Below, piece by piece: positions 1-13,515 of a stretch of 64,000 nt of DNA. The notes under the pieces were generated by a model. The model saw nothing but the letters and a program-made list of their open reading frames with translations. It had not been told where the DNA came from and ran no database searches. Each line of letters begins with the position of its first letter. Positions within the stretch are counted from its first letter, which is position 1. Source of the DNA: Salvelinus alpinus (taxonomy: Eukaryota > Chordata > Actinopteri > Salmoniformes > Salmonidae); NCBI RefSeq assembly GCF_045679555.1, contig NC_092098.1, forward strand, positions 18,489,038 to 18,553,037, given 5' to 3'. Both the position numbers and the translations under genes were made by a program.

Positions 1-840
1 GGTTGGGATATGTACTGTATGTACATATGGTCACTTGGGGGATGACGTGGTCGATGCACTAATTAATGAAGCCAGTGACTGATGTGGTAAACTCCTCAAA
101 GCCATCAGATGAGTTCCGAGAATATTTTTCAGTCCATGCTAGCGAAAAAGTCCTGTAGCTTGGCATCCACTTCATCAGACCATTTCCATATTGAAATGGT
201 ACTCCCTGTTTTGAGTTTTTGCTTGTAATCATGAATTAAGAGGATAGAGTTATGGTCAGATTTGCCACAAGGAGGGCACGGGAGAGCTTTGTAAGCATCT
301 CTGTGTGAAGAGTAAAAGTGATCTAGAGTTTTTTCACCTCCAGCTGCACAGGTGACACGCTGGTAGAAATTTGGTAAGACGGATTTCAGTTTTCCTGCAT
401 TAAAATCACCGGCCACTAGGAGCACCACCTCTGGATGAGCATGTTCTTGTTTACTTATGGCCTCATACAGCTTGTTGAATGCGTGCCAGCATCTTAGTGC
501 CAGCATCGGTTTGTGCTGGTAAATAGACAGCTACCAGAAATATAGATGAGAACTCTTAGTATGGTGTACAGCTTATCATGAGGTATTCTAACTCAGGCGA
601 GCAGAACATCAAGTCTTCTTTCATATTAGAGATTGCGTACCAGATGATGTTAACAAAGAGACACATACCACCCCCCATGAGCTTACCAGGCGCTGCCGTT
701 CTGTGCTGCCGATGCACAGAAAAAAAAGCTATTATCCATGTCCTTGTTCAGCTAAGTTTCAGAGAAACTGTAGGATATTAAAGTTCTTCAAAACCTCTCC
801 TCGGCGACAGCCTGCCATTCCATGTATTTGATCTATTCCA
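1..840 (-). repeat. Degenerate non-LTR retrotransposon fragment (AP-endonuclease region)
   Basis: The minus strand keeps a 125-residue open stretch at 506-129 with AP-endonuclease landmarks of LINEs: VAGDFNAG near the start, TLDHFY in the middle and KSDHNSILL near the end. It resembles the endonuclease part of the LINE at 38229-40620 (VAGDFN, NTLDHCY, KSDHNSIL), so both belong to the same broad L2/CR1-like group. Sequence up to about 840 continues the same element in broken frames. No reverse transcriptase part is visible, because the fragment runs off the window edge. Confidence 0.7.
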
Positions 841-879
841 GTGCTAGCACACCTGATTCAACTTTGCAACCAACACAAA

Positions 880-2710
880 AATAGCATCTATGGATTTTTT
901 ATTCAACACAAAACAATATTATATGGCAGAAACTTTTTTATAGAACCTTTGAAATTGAGAATAGTTCTTTCGAGAACCTTAATAAGAAAGTGTACTTTAC
1001 AGCACCATACAAATTATATATATATTTTGTAGTACCAGAATAGGGTTCTAACAACAGAACAACAAAAATATAAACACAACATGCAACAATTTAAAATATT
1101 TTACTGAATTACAGTTCATATAAGGACATCAGGCAATTGAAATATATAAATATATTAGTCACTAATCTATGAATTTCACATGACTGGGAGTGCAGATATG
1201 AATCTCTTGGTCCCAGATACCTTTAAAAAAAGGTAGGGTCGTGGATCAGAAAACCAGTCAGTATCTGGTGTGAACACTATTTGCTTTATGCAGCGAGACA
1301 CATCTCCTTTGCATGGAGTTGATCAGGCTGTTGATTGTGGTCTGTACAATGTTGTCCCACTCCTCTTCAATGCTGTGGGAAGTTGCTGGATATTGGTAGG
1401 AACTGGAACACGCTGTCGTACACGTCGATCCAGGGCAATCAAAAACATGCTCAATGGGTGACATGTCTGGCGAGTATGCAGGCCATGGAAGAACTGGGAC
1501 ATTTTTAGCTTCCAGGAATTGTGTTCAGGTCCTTGTGACAGTGCATTAACATTCTGAAACATGAGGTGATGGAGGCGGATGAAAGGCATGACAATGGGAC
1601 TCTCATCATGGTATCTCTGTGCATTCAAATTGCCGTCGATAAAATGCTATTGTATTCATTGTCTTTAGCCCACGCCACATGGGGCACTCTGTTCACTACT
1701 TTGACGACAGCAAACCACTCGCCCACATGACTCCATACATGCTTTCTGCCATCTGCCCTGTACAGTTGAAACCGGGATTCATCTGTGAAAAACACACTTC
1801 TCCAGCATGCCAATGGCCATCGAAGGTGGGGGTTTGCCCACTGATGTTGGTTACGGTGCTGAACTGCAGTCAGGTCCAAACTCTGGTGAGGATGACGAGC
1901 ACGCAGATGAGCTTCCCTGAGAAAGTTTCTGACAATTTGTACAGAAATTCTTCGGTTGTGCACATCCACAGTTTCATCAGCTGTCTGGGTGGCTGGTCCC
2001 AGATGATCCCGCAGGTGAAGAAGCCGGATGTGGAGGTCCTGGGCTGGCATGGTTACACGTGGTCTGTGGTTGTGAGGCCGGTTGGACGTACTGTCAAATT
2101 CTCTAACATGACTTTGGAGGTGGCTTATGGTAGAGAAATTAACATTCAATTCTCTGGCAAAAACTCTGGTAGAGATTCCTGCGGTAAGCATGCCAACTGC
2201 ACACTCCCTCAAAACTTTAGACATCTGTGGCATTGTGTTGTGTGACAAAACTGCATATTTTAGAGTGGCCTTTTATTGTCCCCAGCACAAGGTGCACCTG
2301 TGTAATGTTCATGCTGTTTAATCAGCTTCTTGATATGCCACACTTGTCAGGTGGATGGATTATCTTGGCAAAGAAATCCACACTAACAGGGATGTAAACA
2401 CATTTGTGCGGTAAACTTGAGAGAAATAAGCTTTTGGTGCGTATGGAACATTTCTGGGATGTTTTATATCAGCTTGTGAAACATGGGACCAACACTTTAC
2501 ATGTTGCATTCATCTTTTTGTTCAGTATAGAAACTTTTGGTAATGGTTCTTTATAGAACCTTAGGAAAGAGTTCTTTACATCACAAAACAAGGTTACATA
2601 TAGAACCTTATGAACATGGTTCTTTTCAGAATCTTTGAAAAGGGTTCTACAGTATATACTGTAGCACCAAAAAGAGTTCCGCTATCGTTACGAGCCAAAT
2701 AACCCTTATT
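880..2710. mobile_element. MITE of the 'gttctatatagaacc' type, split by a Tc1 insertion
   Basis: Short inverted motifs such as tagaacctttg and gttctttatagaacc occur at 940-1050 and again at 2526-2660. Between them lies a Tc1-like element, so the two flanks read as one MITE interrupted by the transposon. No coding capacity. The outer ends are approximate. Confidence 0.55.
1052..2525 (-). mobile_element. Tc1-like element (ctgaacaaaaatataaa family), degenerate transposase
   Basis: The terminal inverted repeats are recognisable: gaacaacaaaaatataaac at the left and tttttgttcag at the right, next to TA. Transposase remains lie on the minus strand. The segment at 2248-1625 has an N-terminal helix-turn-helix part and VFFTDESRFQLYRADGRKHVW, carrying the first catalytic Asp (DES). 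Further pieces in other frames at 1628-1323 and 1464-1258 include MSPIEHVFD, the usual C-terminal SP(D/E)xNPIEH-type region. Frameshifts make it non-functional. A shorter relative lies at 22937-23742. Confidence 0.85.
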
Positions 2711-2882
2711 TGACATTATATATAATTTTTTTGGTGTGTTCCCCTCTGGGAATTGCGTTGATTTGTTACTCCAAATGACATTTTAATATTTTTGTTTGGC
2801 TAAAAGCAGGTTTGATTGAATGACAACCACCTATCTGTCACTCAGAGTTTCTAAAGAATGCGCTGTTCATAATTTCCAACAG

Positions 2883-5800
2883 ATTCCTTTCAGAAACACA
2901 TAAAGAGAAAGAAGTCTCTGTTAGACTGGGCTCTGAGAAGAGGACATGGCAGCCAAGGAGGTGGATATCCTGAATCCCCCACAACTCCTCACAAGCTCTT
3001 TGGTCTTTCATTGTCCTCCATCTGTCATCATGGAACCCTACCCAGACCCATCATGGTGAGTTGTGATCCCCCTCAAATATGAAAAATGATAAAGTATTCA
3101 TCTCTACTGCTGGGAAAGCAGTGAGGATAATTCTAGTCATGATGGGCAAATTAGGATAATATCAGTCATGGTGGGCAAATTATTCACAGCTTGTAATTGC
3201 GCCTGCAAACTACTACATGTCTGGTCTATTCTCCATACAGGACATGCTGTATCTGTTGTATCATGAGGGCCCCACCACCACAGGGGTCTTCCGGCGCTCA
3301 GCCAATGCTAAGACATGCCGGGAACTGAAGGAAAGACTGAACTCTGGCAACAGTGTTCAGCTGGAGGGGAAGTCTGTGTTTGTTGCTGCATCAGTCATCA
3401 CTGTAATTGCTTTCTGAAGTCTCACTTATGTTTTAGATTATTTACTTGCCTGCATTGGATTTTAAACTGAAATTTTATGGCCAGCAGTAACAGTAACATG
3501 TTAAAATGGAGGACCAAAAGTAAAAAAATAACCATTTTCATACTGTACTGTATAGATTTTGATTGCTAGGACTTATATTTAAATGAACAGGACTTTCTGC
3601 GCAACATCCCTGGCAGTGTGCTAAGTACTGGTCTGTATGAGAAGTGGATGGAGGTCATGGCGGCTGATGATATTGAAGACAAGATTGAGTTGGTAAAAGG
3701 GTGAGAGATTCATACATCTGTTTACTTGTTTACCAACAATAGATTAGTGGCTAAAATAAAGGAGCTGTCATATGGTCCTTGATAAACTGAGACAATTGTG
3801 TTAGAGCAGGGATGAAACAAAAGACTCCACCCTCTGCACCCACCTCTGATATAATGGATCTGCTTACAATTGTTTTATTGAGATTTTTCCGCTTGAATAG
3901 GTGGCTACCTATTCTATGGGATTTGAAGCCTCCTGAGTGGCGCAGTGGTCTAAGGGACTGTATCGCAGTGCCACTAGAGATTCAGCTGTGCCACTAGAGA
4001 TTCTGGGTTCAAGTCCAGGCTCTGTCGCAGCCGGCTGCGACCGGGAGACCCATGGGGTGGTGCACAATTGGCCCAGTGTTGTCCGGGTTAGGGGAGGGTT
4101 TGGACAGCAGGGATGTCCTGGTCCCATTGCGCACTAGTGACTCCTGTGGCGGGCCGGGCGCAGTGCACGCTGGCACGGTAGCCAGGTGCACAGTGTTTCC
4201 TCCGACACATTGGTGCGACTGGCTTCCGGGTTAAGTGGGCACTGTGTCAAGAAGCAGTGTGGCTTGGTTGTGTTTCGGAGAACGCACGGCTCTCAACCTT
4301 CGCCTCTCCCGAGTCCTTACGGGAATTGCAGCGATGAGACAAGACTGTAACTACCAATTGGATACCATGAAATTGGGAAGAAAACAGGGTAAAAAATTGA
4401 TTTATAGATTAGATAGGAAACATTTGGGTAACAGTGAGCAGAAACAGAACAATATTGAAAATTGTACAACAGAATAACACCCTAGTGAATGTGTTCAGTC
4501 CTGTTCATATACCATTCTTTAGTCTGTCTGTCTTTAGTAAATTCCACTTCTGCACAGTACATACAGTAAATTTACTTGGGGAAAAACACATCAATAAATA
4601 TATCTCTTCGTGTTGTTGAAATTGCTCTAATGTGCCTAATGTGTGTTTTTCAAAGATATTAAGATAAAAAACAGATATTGAATGACTTTGAAACAGGACA
4701 TGAAGTGCTGAGAAGGCTATTGGAATTAAAAAACAAGCAATACAATTCTGTGTGTTATTCTAGATGCACAAAATGATTTAATGAATTTAGCTGAATTGCA
4801 AACCACTGCTCTTCTATTCTATTGAGGGCATTTAACCTCTATTAAAGACTATTCTTTGATATGTCCTTTTTTTTCACTTTTCTGCCAGTCACAGGTTTCA
4901 AGGTTTGAATCATTGTGTGCATCAGCCACTCACCCATTCCATTACTGGCCTCAATTAGCCGTTAGGATATTAATGGTACTCCATTTTCTGTCCCCTTCAG
5001 GCTATTGAGCCAGCTTCCAGAGGATAATGTTACCTTGCTCCGCTACCTGTTCGCCCTTCTCTATCACATCCAGGAGAGCTCGCAGGAGAACCAGATGAAC
5101 GCTTTAAACCTGTCTCTCTGTATCGCTCCCAACATGCTGTGGCTGCCCGTGCCTACTGGGCCAGAGGAGGAGAGTCAGTCCAATAAAAAGGTAGATCTAC
5201 TTAGGGATCCCCTGTCCAACAACAATAGTACCCTATGGACATTTTATAAGTACCATAAATAATCTTTAATAATTCATGTATTCTTTTATTTCTCTGTATT
5301 TCTTACACAGATAAATAAATGAATTATTGAAGATTATTTATTGTGTGCTGACCATCTCTATTGCTATGGACTATGAGAATCTAGCACCCGACAACTTCTG
5401 AAAAATAATATGAGAGTGAGCATGTTATCTATTATTCTATTTTATAAATATAATCAAAGATATAATACTTTATTAAGGCTTCAATGAAACACACACATGC
5501 AGTAATAAATCCCTAGTGAATTGCTGAGTTTATGTATTAATGCATAATATAATGATTATGCAAAATATACAATTCAATGTATATATGCTGAAATGGTCAG
5601 TTCCCACTGGGCACAGATGTCAATTCAACATTTATTCCATGTTGGTTCAATGTCATTTCATTGAAATGAAATGAAAACAACTTTGATTCAACCAGTGTGT
5701 GTCCAGTGGTTTCTTATTCGGTACAGCTTTTGGAATAGGCATCATCTCTTCAGTAGCTTATTGCTAAAATAATCATTTTAAAAGGCAACATGATGTCAAG

Positions 5801-8800
5801 GTTAAGAAATCAATTAAGTCTAATTTGCAGAGGATCAAAAAATGTCTAACTGGTAAATTATCTTGTCTGCGACACAATTTGGCCAATGCGATTCTTATGC
5901 CAATTAAACGTCAGAACATTGATCTACTGTTTGACGTTTGTGTTGCTGTCAAACATCACAAAGATAAAAACAGTTCTCAAGAGTTCTTAAAACATCAAAG
6001 TGTAAGTTATAAGCTACAGTGAGCTCCATAAGTATTGGGACAGTGACCATTTTGTTGTTGTTTTGGCTCTGTACTCCAGCACTTTGGATATGAGGACTAT
6101 GAGGTTAAAGTGCAGACTGTCAGCTTGAATTTTCATCCATATCAGGTGAACCATTTAGAAATTACATCACTTTTTGTACGTAGTCCCTCATTTTAGGGGA
6201 CCAAAAGTATTGGGACAAGTTCACTTATATGTGTATTAAAGTAGTAAAAAGTTAGGTATTTGGTCCCATATTCCTAGTACGCAATGATTGCATTAAGCAT
6301 TAAGCTTGTGACTGTACAAACGTGTTGGATGCATTTGCTGTTTGATTTGGTTGTGTTTCATATTATTTTGTGCCCAATAGAAATTAATGGTAAATAATGT
6401 TTTGTGTCATTTTGGAGTCACTTTTCCATAAATAAGAATATGTTTCTCAACACTTCTACATTAATGTGGATGCTACCATGATTCCGCAAAATCCTGAGTG
6501 AATCGTGAGAAAGTTACAGATGCACAAATATCACATGATATTTATGCCTCAGTAACTTTTCTCACTCATCATTCACGATTCATTCATGATTATCCCTAAT
6601 CGTGGTAGCATCCATATTAATGTAGAAATGTTCTATTCTTATTTACAGTAGAAGTGACTCCAATATGAAACAATACATTATTTACTATTCCTTTCTTTTA
6701 GGCACAAAACAATCTGAAACGCAACCAAAACAAACAGCAAATGCATCCAACAAGTTTGTACAGTCATAAGTTGATGTAGTCATTGCGTGCTATGAATATG
6801 GGACCAAATACGTAACATTTTACTACTTTAATAATGCACATAATGTAGATTTGTCCCAATACTTTTGGTCCTCTTAATTGTCAATAGGGGGAGCTGTTAG
6901 CACTTTTTTGTTTTTGACTTTGCCAAATTAAACTGCCTAGTACTCAATTCTTGCTCGTACAATATGCATATTATTGTTATTATTGGATAGAAAACACTCT
7001 CTAGTTTCTATAACCGTTGGAATTATGTCTCTGAGTGGAACAGAACTCTATCTACAGCACTTTTCCTGACAGGGAGTGAGATTTCAGAAATCTTGGCCTC
7101 TGGTCCCAGGTCAGTTTTAATGTCCCTGTGAATGCTATGAGGATACAAATACTGCCTACACCTTCCTCTAGATGTCAGTAAGTGGTGACAATTTGAATGG
7201 AGTCGATTGCGCAATCAGGGCCTGTATAAAACACCAAAGACCGGAAGTAGCTTTCCTTTGGACCCTGCGCTCGACGCACGATGCACGTTGGACCGACCTC
7301 TTTCCAAGCCTTGGTTTAGCCAGTAATATATCGCCGGTCATGTTTTTACTTGTTATAGGTGTTAAAAACATCATAAGGTAGTTAATTTAAACCGTTTTAT
7401 AGCAATTTATATCCGTTTAGTGCGATTTTGAGGCATTTATTTGTGACGCCCTTCCATGAGCTGGGCACGTTTCCTGTACATACCGAACGTTAGTGGCCAT
7501 TTCGACGGGACAAGAGGACATCTTTCGACCAAAAGACGATTAGACCGGAGAAAGGATACATTGCCCAAGATTCTGATGGAAGAACAGCTCATAGTAAGAA
7601 CTATTTATGATGATAAATCGCTGTTCTGTTGAAAAATTTTAAACGCATATATCGCCATTTTGTTTTGTGTAGCTTCGCTTTGGCGGACCCGGTATTGCAC
7701 AGTAAGGATAATTTTAGAAATGTAAGTCAGCGATTGCATTAAGAACTAATTTGTCTTTCGATTCCTGTCAACCCTGTATTTTTTAGTCAAGTTTATGATT
7801 AGTTATCGATTAGACTAGATCACTCTCAAAGATGGCGCCCGACAATTTCAGGCCAGTTTTGCTACTATTCTCATTGTATAACCACGTTTTTTTGTGGCTA
7901 AATATGCACATTTTCGAACAAACTCTATATGTATGTTGTAATATGATGTTACAGGAGTGTCATCGGAAGAATTCTGAGAAGGTTAGTGAAAAAATTAATA
8001 TATTTTGGTGATCATAACGTTATCGCTCCCGTTGCCTTGAATTCATGCTGGGGTAACGTTTGCACATGTGGTATGCTAATATAACGATTTATTGTGTTTT
8101 CGCTGTAAAACGCTTAGAAAATCTGAAATATTGTCTGAATTCACAAGATCTGTGTCTTTCCATTGCTATGCTTTGTCTATTTTTATGAAATGTTTTATGA
8201 TGAGTAAATTGGTAATACACGTTGCTCTCTGTATTTATTCTAGTCGAGTTGTGATTGAATGATATTTAGATGCTACTATTTACTTGTGACGCTATGCTAG
8301 CTATGCTATTCAGCTTTTTTACTGGTGGGGGGGTGGGGGGTGCTCCCGGATCCGGGTTTCTGAGGCGACTATCTACAAAAAGTGCTCTAATTTCTAAACG
8401 GTTCACCCGATATGGATTAAAATACACTAAAATTAAAGCTGACAGTCTGCACTTTAACCTCATAATAATTGAATCATTTCAAATCTGAAGCCAAAACAAC
8501 AACAAATATTTGATGTCCAATACTTTTGGAGCTCACTGTATACGTTTTTTTTTGTTGGTGTAAATTGAAATAATACACTGAATTGAGAGTAATTTTCATT
8601 GGACCTCATTAATGACTCTGGTGTTGTAGTTAGCATGAGCAGATAGTGTATGTTCATCTCCTGTATCTCCTATTTGTTAACGGTTTCTGCCTCAATGTGT
8701 TTTCATGTCTCCATTGCAGGTTGCAGCTCTCATCCAACTACTCATTGAAAACACCCCAGCCATTTTTGGTAAAGATGTTGAGTGCATTTTTACTAAGCCA

Positions 8801-10567
8801 AATTGTGAACAAGGAACTGTAGACGATGTCATGGGTGAGATCTTTGTTAGATAACATATGGTTTATTTTTAATTTTTTTGCATTTTCATGGTAACCATGT
8901 GGTCTCGCTTTGATCCTTACGTGTTTTTTCTTTCAGTGGAGTCTTACCAGCAGCTCTACTTGTCTGATGATTTGGACTGGGAGAGGCAAGGAGGACTTCA
9001 CTCTCCTAACAGGGAACCTTTATTCCTGTCTCCAGGGAAACTGGTCTTGAAAGAGAAGAAAGAGAATTTGGGCCTTCTGAATGAGGTTGACTCCTTGAAA
9101 AAGCTACATGTGAGTGAGGAAAGTGCTTATAGCTGTGGAAATCTAGACTTTATGTCTTCACTCTCCAGTGGGTCTATATGCTCCCTGATGGGGACCCAGA
9201 GTCTTCGCTCAGCCCGCTGCTCCTCAGAACCCAGTGTGTCTCTGGCTTCTCCCCAGTCAGGGTCCCAAAGCCAGATCCACACTCCTGTTGCCCGTCAGTC
9301 CAGCTGCGATGCGGCAGTTATGTGTGGCTGTGCAGACCACTCCCAACACAAACACAAACCCCACGCTAAGGGACTACTAAAGGGGGACAGCAGCCCCAGG
9401 GTAGGTGGCAGCAGATCTAGGTATGCCTTCTGGAGGTCCCCTCAGGTAGCTTCTAGGTTCTGGCACCCTGCCCAGAGGCTGGCCATGTCCAACAGGTCCA
9501 GTTTCTCCAGCCTGTCCTCCACAGCCACCTCACCGTCTGCCTCCTCTCTGAGCTCCATAGACAGTGCCTTTTCCTTCTGCTCTGACTCTGTGTCCTCTCC
9601 CAACGAGCCCAGCTCCCTACCCTTCCTGTTCGGCATGTCGGCACGGTTACGCCCTCTCACCCCAGACACCCCGAAGAAATTCCCAAAAGACTGGAGCATG
9701 ACATTCCCAGTGGCAGTGGCTCAGGCACCCGAGGTTTTGGACTTGTATAATAAGTATGATGAGGGAGAGGAAGACAAGGAGCATTACCGTTCTATTAGCA
9801 TTCAGAATAGAGAAGACTACCAGTTGCGTACGCAAAGCCTCTGTAGTTTAAAAGGTGAGAATCGTCAAAGCCCTGTCTCTCAACCAGATGACAGTGAGAA
9901 TTTTATCTCTGATTGGAGTGGGGAGCAGGTGCACCAGAGCCAGAAGGATAAAGTGTTTGAGACGTCAGAGTCAAAAGGCCAGACCAAAGAAATATCCATT
10001 ACACACATACAGCTGAGAAAAACAAACAACCAGGCTGTCAACAAAGAAGAGGTGAAGGGGACAAAAATTACATTTTACACCTCTAACAGAATGCTGATGA
10101 AGAAACAGTCTGATCAATCTGTGGAGGAGTGTGGAGTCTCTCTGGTGTCTGACACAGGGACAGAACATCAGGGAAATGAGGAACTGCTCGGTCAGAGTGT
10201 GCAGGTCCACATACCCCAGACAGTGCTCTATGGTCAAAACACTCCACTGGTCCTTCAGTCTGTGTCAATCAGACAATCTGTCAACAACAAGGAGAAAGGA
10301 GCAAAGACTAAAACAGAGATTGACTGTGGTGAGGTGGTCCCTGAACAGTTGGGTGGTGGATGCACCCCTCTCTCCCAGACATCATCTAAAACCAATGCCA
10401 AAACTGCAAGCACAATCAGCCACAATACTGCAACCACAATCAGCCACACTATAAGAATAAAACTGCCAGCAACTGTCAGAAACACTGTGAGAGAATACTT
10501 CAGCTCAAGTGACAACAAGAATGGCAACTCGGATGCAAAAGCAATTGAAAAAAAAACTTGTAAGTAA
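2883..10567 (+). CDS. arhgap20: ARHGAP20-like Rho GTPase-activating protein (5' exons missing)
   Basis: Six exons join in frame with GT-AG introns: 2883-3055, 3241-3402, 3591-3700, 5001-5190, 8720-8834 and 8937-10567, about 793 codons. The first visible exon gives KKSLLDWALRRG and KLFGLSLSS, which I recall as ARHGAP20 sequence just before its GAP domain. Exons 2-5 form the RhoGAP domain, with the catalytic arginine finger in GVFRRSAN and the later NALNLSLCIAPNMLW helix. The large last exon is Ser-rich and lacks known domains; SSFSSLSSTATSPSASS and RCSSEPSVS match the C-terminal style of ARHGAP20. GAPs speed GTP hydrolysis by Rho-family GTPases. Human ARHGAP20 has PH and RA-type domains upstream, so the start is not in the visible exons. 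TAGAP is the closest alternative. A GTAAGT donor overlaps the stop codon, so the 3' end may differ. Confidence 0.87.
3928..4400 (+). repeat. tRNA-derived SINE in a RhoGAP intron
   Basis: The head resembles a tRNA gene: gagtggcgcagtggtctaag is A-box-like and gggttcaagtccaggc is B-box-like. It is followed by a conserved body (gcacaattggcccagtgttg, cctccgacacattggtgcg) and ends in an A-rich tail near 4380-4400. The phrase gtgccactagagatt occurs twice in a row near 3970-4000, a small internal duplication. It lies in the intron between exons 3591-3700 and 5001-5190. Confidence 0.85.
5604..5709. mobile_element. Palindromic MITE, about 106 bp
   Basis: The unit starts ccactgggcacagatgtc and ends gtgtgtgtccagtgg, and the centre tttcattgaaatgaaa is self-complementary, so the whole element folds into one hairpin. 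There is no coding capacity. It is intronic in the RhoGAP gene. Confidence 0.75.
6017..8538. mobile_element. Large TA-flanked inverted-repeat element with internal fold-back
   Basis: Both ends carry the same inverted repeat: cagtgagctccataagtatt at 6017 and, reverse-complemented, cagtgagctccaaaagtatt at 8538. Each is flanked by TA, as for Tc1/mariner-type insertions. Inside, 6190-6885 is a near-palindrome, with ggaccaaaagtattgggaca at its left and the complement at its right, centred near 6530. The remainder, 6890-8430, has no convincing ORF and holds 'caatagggggagctgttagc' and 'gctcccggatccgggtttc', phrases I recall as common in salmonid repeats. It is probably several elements merged. It sits in the intron before exon 8720-8834. 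Confidence 0.7.
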
Positions 10568-11339
10568 ACTCCAGTAGCAAAGTAAAATGGCTGAACCAAC
10601 AGAAAATGCCACAAAGCTATCACACGGTGAGGAATCAGTTGTCTGATTGTACAAATGCTCATCATTTGGTGTTTTATAATGGCTTATCAGAATGTAGATA
10701 ATCAAGGGTTACTTTACCTCCCTCTTTGTGTGTAAATATCTACGTATTTCTTGCTAAATTCTAAATGAAGAATGGTGCAGATTAAATGCAGGAATTAGGA
10801 TTAGTGATGAATGCAGATAAATGTATGATGAATGTGTAATGAAAGTTAAGCAAGGGAGTAAGACCGTGTCAGATGGTAAAGACTCAATGGGTTAGTACTT
10901 GCAGTTAATTTTGTCAAACTAGTCAGCTTGATAAGCAATTTCAACAGTCTCTGCAATGTCCTGTGGGTTGTTGCTTAGAGGAAATGAATGGTATTTATGC
11001 AAACCACTCAGACAGAGCACCTCTTCCAACTGAATGGGGATGCTTAATGCTTTTGTATAGCAAATGGCTGAAGCTATGAATAAGGACCAGACATCTTGCC
11101 TTCAATGTCATGTGTGTGTTTACTGGAGGGACTGTGACATGCTCAAGAAGATGATAGGGATAATATGTCAGGGGAAAAAGAAAAGTGTGAGACAAATTAG
11201 GTATAACATGCACAATTTGTATACGAGCAAACACTTTTACAAATGTAGTTCAGCTAACACACAAAATAGCTGTAAAAAATGTAAATACATGAGATGGAAA
11301 ATTATCCAAACTGAGTTCCAAATAATGTTAAGCGATTGC
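10568..11339 (+). other. Probable 3' untranslated and flanking sequence of the RhoGAP gene
   Basis: No credible ORF, RNA gene or repeat boundary was seen. By position it may be the 3' UTR of the ARHGAP20-like gene. No strong AATAAA signal was found just after the stop. Confidence 0.35.
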
Positions 11340-12249
<910 letters not shown>

Positions 12250-12259
12250 TGCATTGATA

Positions 12260-13270
12260 CAGTGCTTTCGGAAAGTATTCAGAACACTTGACTTTTCCAC
12301 GTATTGTTATGTTACAGCCTTCCTTTAAAATGGATTAAATTAGTATTTTATTCTCATCAATCTACACAAAATACCCCATAATGACAAAGCAAAAATAGTT
12401 TTTTTGACATTTCTGCAAATGTATTAAAAACAAAAACAGAAACACCTTATTTACATAAGTATTCAGACCCTTCGCTATGAGACTCGAAATTGAGCTCAGG
12501 CGCATCCTGTTTCCATTAATTATCCTCGAGCTGTTTCTACAACTTGGTTGTGGTAAATTTAATTGATTGGACATGATTTGGAAAGGCAGACATCTGTCTA
12601 TATAAGGTGCAACAGTTGACCGTGCATGTCAGAGCAAAACCTAGACATGAGGTCGAAGGAATTGTTCGTAGGGCTCCGAAACAAGATTATGTCTAGGCAC
12701 AGATCTGGGGAACGGTACCAAGAAATGTCTTCAGCATTGAAGGTCTCCAAGAACACAGTGGCTTCCATCATTCTTAAATGGAATAAGTTTGGAACTACCA
12801 AGACTCTTCCTAGAGCTGGTCGCCAGCCAATGTCCTTGAGTAGCCCAGCCAGGGCCCGGACTTGAACCCGATCTAACATCTCTGGAGAGACCTGAAAACA
12901 GCTGTACAGCGACACTCCCCATCCAACCTCCCAGAGCTTGAGAGGATCTGCAGAGAAGAATGGGAGAAACTCCCCAAATACAGTGGTGCCAAGCTTGTAG
13001 CACCTTGAAGACTCAAGGCTGTAATCGCTGCCAAAGGTGCTTCAACAAAGTACTGAGTAAAGCGTCTGAATACTTATGTAAATATGATATTTCAGTTTTT
13101 TCTCTGTTATGCATTTGCAAAGAATTCTAAAAACCTGTTTTTGCTTAGTCATTATGGGGTATTGTGTGAAGATTGAGGGGGGGGGGTGATTTAATCAATT
13201 TTAGAATACAGCTGTAACGTCACAAAATGTGGAAAAAGTCAAGGGGTCTGAGTACTTTCCGAATGCACTG
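12260..13270 (+). mobile_element. Tc1-like element, family A, internally deleted
   Basis: The ends cagtgctttcggaaagtatt and tactttccgaatgcactg are inverted and flanked by TA. The plus strand keeps the transposase N-terminus at 12626-12865, with a helix-turn-helix (LKVSKNTVASIILKWNKFGT). It then jumps directly to the C-terminal portion, because the catalytic middle is deleted. Non-autonomous. Other copies of this family are at 26166, 45458 and 59339. Confidence 0.9.
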
Positions 13271-13515
13271 TATAACAGTCTTAAACACACACAGTAATAA
13301 CTAGGACCCTGTGTTTTGTGCAATCATGTGACATGCCTGGAATTTAACCTTTATTTATAACGCATGTATACTGCACCACTTTAATCATTGTCTGTTTTTA
13401 TGCATGTTTTATCCTAGAACACTAAGAACAGCAACTGTTAACGAGAATCCAATATGGCGTGAACCTTCATATCACTGTAACAATCAGGGGGGGAAATAAT
13501 TGCCTTTTCAGATCT

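Noticed and set aside
2883-10567. TAGAP as the identity of the RhoGAP gene
   Set aside because: KKSLLDWALRRG, SANAKTCRELKE and SVFVAA with DFLRNIPGS fit ARHGAP20 better; TAGAP remains the second choice.
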